Shown piece after piece: positions 63,101 to 63,788 of a DNA stretch of 63,788 bases. Each line of letters starts with the position of its first letter. The stretch's first letter is position 1. The notes beneath the pieces were generated by a model. It was not told the DNA's origin and ran no database searches. It saw only the letters and a list, made by a program, of their open reading frames with translations. A program made the translations under genes and the position numbers. This stretch comes from Novosphingobium sp. NDB2Meth1 (GTDB taxonomy: Bacteria; Pseudomonadota; Alphaproteobacteria; Sphingomonadales; Sphingomonadaceae): assembly GCF_900117425.1 (NCBI RefSeq), contig NZ_FPEH01000026.1:1-63788 (forward strand), written 5' to 3'.

Positions 63101-63262
63101 GGTGGCGGAACAGGTTCGGAAGTGATGAGCCGGATCGCCGCACCGATGGTCGGCGGCATGCTGACGGCGCCCCTCCTGTCGATGCTGATCATCCCTGCGG
63201 CCTACCTACTGATGCGCCGACGCACCCAATTTCGCAATCAACCCGAAGGAGAAGCACTATGA
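60131..63262 (+). CDS. cusA: CusA-type heavy-metal RND transporter
   Basis: A 1043-residue HME-RND pump with 12 membrane helices and two large periplasmic loops. The three-Met copper site of E. coli CusA (Met573, 623, 672) is kept with an offset of one: Met572 (LLYMPS), Met622 (PLEMFET) and Met671 (RIDMLAT). GAMVDGAVVMIENAHKHLE, here in part, carries the helix-4 acidic residue of the HME group. It exports Cu(I) or Ag(I) with H+ entry. Its ATG overlaps cusB and its end overlaps the CusF-like gene. Confidence 0.96.
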   Translation: MIAAIIRASVRSRNLVLVVAAVLSVFGFYAVRTTPVDALPDLSDVQVIIRTSYPGQAPQIGENQVTYPIASTMLSVPGARVVRGYSFTGDSFVYVLFDDGTDLYWARSRVLEYLSQVQGRLPEGAKPALGPDATGVGWIFEYALVDRSGGHDLAQLRSLQDWFLRYELKTVPGVAEVASIGGMVKQYQVIVDPQKLAAYAVTTEQVTEALKRANQETGGSSVEMAGAEYTVRASGYLKTLDDFRAVPLRADGGVPVTLGDVATVQIGPEMRRGIAELNGDGEVAGGVIVMRQGQNARAVIDGVKAKLDELKRSLPPGVEIVPTYDRSGLIDRAVENLGHKLLEEFVIVALVCALFLWHARSALVAILTLPLGILMAFIVMRLQGLNANILSLGGIAIAIGAMVDGAVVMIENAHKHLERWQHEHPDSELDTATRWRLVTQAAAEVGPALFLSLLIITFSFLPIFTLQGQEGRLFSPLAFTKTYAMAAAALLSITLIPVLMGLLIRGRIPSEEANPISRWLTRIYRPAIDWVLVHPKRTLVIAALIFATTLWPMSRIGGEFLPQMNEGDLLYMPSALPGISPAEAGRLLQQTDRLIKTVPEVQSVFGKSGRAESATDPAPLEMFETTIRFKPREQWRSGMTPEKLVEELDARVKVPGLANFWIPPIRNRIDMLATGIKSPVGIKVAGSNLAEIDRTARQIEQVVRTVPGVASALAERLTGGRYIDVTVDRAAAARYGLNVANVQSVVSGAIGGETVGQTVEGLARYPIQVRYPREIRDSPDKLASLPVLTPAGQQITLGSVARIDISDGPPMLRSENGRPVTWIYVDGRGSDMQTMVGDIQRAITVQVKLPPGVSVSYTGQYEFLIRAKERMKLVIPVTLAIILGLLYLTFRRWDEALLIMGTLPFALTGGLWLLYWLGYNQSVATAVGFIALAGVAAEFGVVMLIYLKHALEAHSDDDVVGAVRDGAVMRVRPKAMTVAVILAGLLPVLAGGGTGSEVMSRIAAPMVGGMLTAPLLSMLIIPAAYLLMRRRTQFRNQPEGEAL

Positions 63263-63630
63263 AGTCAGGCTTGATCATCACCTCCAGTCTCGCACTGTTG
63301 GCCGCGCTTGCCGCTTGCAACAAGCAACCCGAAGCGCCGAATCCCACAACTGCGCCAGCGAGCAGCAAGAGCACTGTCGATCCAGTTGCGATTGTTCATG
63401 GCGCCAGCACCGGAACTATCACTGCGGTCGATCCCGCCAAAGGGACAATCACGCTCGACCATAAGGAAATTCCGACTCTACAATGGTCGGCAATGAAAAT
63501 GGGATTCTCCGCCAATCCGGAAATTCTTCAAGGATTTAAGGCGGGGGATCACGTATCGTTTGAAGTCGATTGGGATGGCAAACAAGGCACAGTCACGAAA
63601 TTGCGCAAGGGTAGTGCAGATTGCTGTTGA
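63259..63630 (+). CDS. cusF: CusF-like copper chaperone, lipoprotein form
   Basis: A 123-residue protein. A lipobox (LAAC, Cys20) shows it is membrane-anchored, unlike soluble E. coli CusF. The metal site is kept with exact spacing: His68, Trp76, Met79, Met81 (E. coli His36, Trp44, Met47, Met49). The tail ends in DCC, an added pair of Cys. It should deliver Cu(I)/Ag(I) to the pump. Its ATG overlaps the cusA stop. Confidence 0.92.
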   Translation: MKSGLIITSSLALLAALAACNKQPEAPNPTTAPASSKSTVDPVAIVHGASTGTITAVDPAKGTITLDHKEIPTLQWSAMKMGFSANPEILQGFKAGDHVSFEVDWDGKQGTVTKLRKGSADCC

Positions 63631-63661
63631 AAAGGGTTTTAACGCCAGCATGCGATCTGGG

Positions 63662-63788
63662 TGTTGATTGCCACTGAGAAGTGACCCGGGATTTCCATCG
63701 AGAATTGACCCGGGTGGATATGTGTCCCCCAGTGCGGGGGCAGGGTCAAGCGGGTGATTTGGCCTTTCGTGATTTGGGGGCTGCGGCG
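63662..63788 (+). mobile_element. right-edge end of an IS21-family-like element (partial)
   Basis: From TGTTGATTGCC at 63662 on, two spaced copies of a GAGAAxTGACCCGGG repeat appear (near 63677 and 63700). Terminal TGTTGATT plus multiple internal TGACCCGGG repeats is the usual look of IS21-type ends. No transposase codons are inside the window. The left boundary is about 30 bases after the CusF-like gene. Confidence 0.45.

Noticed and set aside
1..63788. CRISPR arrays, tRNA and rRNA genes
   Set aside because: No regularly spaced repeats, cloverleaf-like sequences or rRNA motifs were seen; the short repeats present are Met-rich coding units or IS ends.

Overview
The window looks like an accessory, metal-resistance region of a sphingomonad-type alphaproteobacterium. 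This rests on the kinds of genes present (Tat-exported CopA/CopB pairs, a CnrYXH-like sigma system, a fused transaldolase-phosphoglucose isomerase, an N-type ATPase operon, DUF411/DUF2933/DUF5676 proteins) and on a high overall GC content with AT-richer pockets. It is inference from gene families, since no rRNA or housekeeping marker is present. Both edges look like insertion-sequence ends (IS256-like on the left, IS21-like on the right), and IS66 and IS3 remnants lie inside, so the block has probably been built by transfer.

Region 1 (0.2-14 kb) is copper defence with its own regulation. A leftward operon (copC, copD, copper P-type ATPase, PepSY membrane protein, DUF411 protein) diverges from a rightward operon (CnrY-like anti-sigma, CnrX-like metal sensor, ECF sigma factor, copA, copB, FixL-like haem-PAS kinase, FixJ-like regulator, stand-alone receiver with a Cys-rich tail). 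Region 2 (12.4-21.2 kb) is a leftward run: an MBL RNase-like protein, two paralogous small periplasmic proteins, a MerR regulator with a lipoprotein, a Csp1-like copper-storage protein, a Met-rich protein, a third paralog, then a second copA-copB and an MFS transporter.

Region 3 (21.4-34.5 kb) runs rightward: a LOG-family protein, Met-rich protein, possible nuclease, a DUF2933/methyltransferase/YHS/DUF5676 membrane module, then an NADPH and sugar-phosphate operon (tal-pgi, gnd, zwf, two HAD phosphatases). Region 4 (34.7-43 kb) holds a Met-rich protein followed by a tightly coupled electron-transfer module (flavin/2Fe-2S reductase with Met-rich exported segment, membrane cytochrome-like protein, heptahaem cytochrome c), a YgjV-family pseudogene with one stop codon, an IS66 remnant, a monohaem cytochrome c and a second copCD.

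Region 5 (43-56 kb) has decayed gene pieces, a GT4 glycosyltransferase, the nine-gene N-ATPase operon (atpDCQRBEFAG) followed by oleate hydratase, and a convergent GH130 enzyme. Region 6 (56-63.6 kb) has a decayed copy of the small periplasmic family, then a CusCBA tripartite copper/silver efflux pump with a CusF-like chaperone, in which all known E. coli metal-binding Met/Trp/His positions that I could align are kept.

Two threads link the regions. Small Met/His/Cys-rich exported proteins are scattered throughout. A short palindrome, TACGTA(T), sits in the same orientation about 30-140 nt upstream of at least eight genes or operons across regions 1-5, and may be the operator or promoter element of a shared regulon driven by the FixLJ-like or CnrH-like regulators encoded here.
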